Source: Linnemannia elongata (Eukaryota > Mortierellomycota > Mortierellomycetes > Mortierellales > Mortierellaceae). Taken from it: 64,000 nt of DNA. The notes under the pieces are model-generated. The model made no database searches, had not been told where the DNA came from, and saw only the letters and a list, made by a program, of their open reading frames with translations. Location of the stretch: the NCBI GenBank assembly GCA_036320915.1, contig JAXBDG010000016.1:744001-808000 (forward strand), written 5' to 3'. Of the stretch, positions 62,717-64,000 are shown in pieces; position 1 is the stretch's first letter; each line of letters opens with the position of its first letter. Made by a program: the position numbers and the translations under genes.

Positions 62717-63184
62717 ATGCAGAAAAACGAAATCGTATCCCGAATCAAACTCGCCTGCCGTGACATCGAGGCCCTTGAGAAAAACGAAGAAATATACCTC
62801 GACTTACTCCAGCGCCCATCCAACAACCGCTCAGAAGAGACGGTCTTTAATGCCACCCTCGACATGCAACCACACCGCCGCGCCTTGTTTGAAGTCAGAA
62901 AGCGGATCTTCGAACACGCCCTCGAACACCACAACTTGATCAATTCTCTCCGCACGATCGACGAAGGCCTGGCAAAGTCGAGTAACTTTGTTTTCGCGCA
63001 CATGATGTTGAAGCGGATGGAACAACTCCAGCGTGAAGTTAATGAGTACGATTCTCAACAGGGTGCGGTTGTGGAGAGGAACAAGGACCACGCCGACAAG
63101 AACCGCGAGTTGATCGCTAAGATTAAAAGTATTTACGACGCTCCCGAGCCTCACCCAAAGTCTCGATTTTGGAAACGAAAGTAG
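62717..63184 (+). CDS. Array paralogue 7: small all-alpha protein of unknown function
   Basis: 155 aa, single exon, ATG 62717. The N-terminus (QKNEIVSRIKLACRDIEALE) closely matches the broken copy 1 (RNELVARIKLIAGKIELLQ). The core is FNATLDMQPHRRALFEVRKR, ALEHHNLINSLRTIDEGLAK, MLKRMEQLQREVNEYDSQQG and HADKNRELIAKIKSIYDA. It alone has a basic C-terminal tail (HPKSRFWKRK), which could aid nuclear localisation or binding to acidic partners. Last member seen; only a degenerate AATAAA-like signal (TTGAGTAAAATATAAA, 63258) follows. Function unknown. Confidence 0.84.
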   Translation: MQKNEIVSRIKLACRDIEALEKNEEIYLDLLQRPSNNRSEETVFNATLDMQPHRRALFEVRKRIFEHALEHHNLINSLRTIDEGLAKSSNFVFAHMMLKRMEQLQREVNEYDSQQGAVVERNKDHADKNRELIAKIKSIYDAPEPHPKSRFWKRK

Positions 63185-64000
63185 GAATCACCATTGGATC
63201 ACCTCCTGAATGGTAATTAGTGTTCTCATTCTATCCCCCTTGAACAAAACACGTTGATTGAGTAAAATATAAAAAAAAAACAATCTTCCTCAGCTGATAG
63301 AAATTCTACAAGTGATGTGAAGCATTAAAAAAGCGTTCATTCTGCTGGTTCAAAAAAAAAAAAAAAAAAAAAAAAAATAGAGTGGGTCCTTTGGTCGCAT
63401 GTGACAAAAGAGTGTTAAGAAAAAGAAAACGGAAAGCATTCCCTTAATCAGGAAAAAAAAAATCCCCTCTCCAAGGAGCGGGAACGGACTGACCATTGCT
63501 CCAGTGTGTAAAAACATGAAAAAAAGGTGGACCAGGAATAACAAGGCAGCTCTAATTGGTCCTAATTGAACGCCACCAATAACCCAGGAACAAAAAGCAG
63601 TGTTCCAACTAGGCAACTAGGCGTGCTAGCCTTAGCTCGCAAAAGAGAGAGTGGGAAGGGACTTGACATGGGATAAGAAGATTCAGACTCTGTCATCTAC
63701 TTTGGTGTATGACAGTGAATGAATGGGAATATAATCCGGGACAGGTTGGCGCTGTTGACGATGTTGCCCATGGTGACTGGATCAAGCGTGTAGTCGAGTG
63801 AACGAATGTCGGTGACCAAGATGTGAGAATGAGAGTATGTTGATGAGAGAAGGGATGGAAGGAAGCGAAGGGTAAGAGTAATAGTCATGCAGAGCAAGGA
63901 ATGGTATGCAAGGTCAAATAGAGAATAGGAGAGGAAAAGAAAAGGACGGGGAGGGTGATTGTGTAAGAAAGAAGAAAATGTGCCATCCTTAAATCCAGGA
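63185..64000. other. Right flank of the array
   Basis: Contains an A-run at 63353-63377. On the reverse strand a short frame starts at 63769 with a good context (TCACCATGG) and reads GNIVNSANLSRIIFPFIH before a stop; a GTAGAT follows. It may be a first exon, but no partner exon was found. Nothing else supported. Confidence 0.4.

Noticed and set aside
1..64000. CRISPR array, rRNA or prokaryotic operon signals
   Set aside because: No regularly spaced repeats, no rRNA blocks, and genes have spliceosomal introns and poly(A) signals.

Overview
The window reads as nuclear DNA of a filamentous fungus, most likely an early-diverging one of the Mortierellomycotina type. This placement is an inference. 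It rests on short GT-AG introns with CTAAC-like branch points, pyrimidine-rich leaders, a Crinkler-type protein, expanded F-box/LRR proteins, plectasin-like defensins and a trifunctional HIS4 gene. No rRNA, tRNA or CRISPR was recognised.

Layout. 1-4.3 kb: the start of an acid trehalase (minus, cut by the window edge), a small four-helix membrane protein and a low-complexity protein with a C-terminal Cys/His motif. 4.5-6.8 kb: a large, eroded inverted duplication with no intact gene. 7-13.7 kb: housekeeping genes, namely ATP synthase OSCP (ATP5), a secreted CAP/PR-1 protein and EMC1 of the ER membrane insertase, whose seven exons I could join in frame. 14-19 kb: gene remnants and an eight-exon Crinkler/AAA-ATPase/PD-(D/E)XK gene. 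19-25.3 kb: a long leader region and an Sst2/FlbA-type RGS gene. 25.7-26.8 kb: a ubiquitin-ubiquitin-RING gene with two lesions.

27.5-36 kb: three tandem single-exon F-box paralogues. 36.5-38.7 kb: two divergent small secreted defensin-like genes. 39.2-40.1 kb: a broken PD-(D/E)XK plus leucine-rich-repeat gene. 40.5-52.3 kb: metabolic and structural genes, namely mercaptopyruvate/thiosulfate sulfurtransferase, HIS4 with a perfect Gcn4/CPC1-type site upstream, a Myb-like gene with a one-base frameshift, a mitochondrial single-span protein, a myosin regulatory light chain whose first coding exon is only the ATG, and a short-chain dehydrogenase.

52.8-63.2 kb is the most unusual part. It is a same-strand tandem array of seven small intronless paralogues (about 145-165 aa, predicted all-alpha, no family recognised), six intact and one broken. 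Each has its own TATA box, most share a short upstream promoter module, and most share an AATAAA-containing 3' motif. A complete 2.3 kb pogo/Tigger-type DNA transposon with 25 bp terminal inverted repeats and a TA target duplication sits between copies 3 and 4; its transposase carries an amber codon where a Trp is expected. The array looks like a co-expressed, lineage-specific gene family of unknown function.
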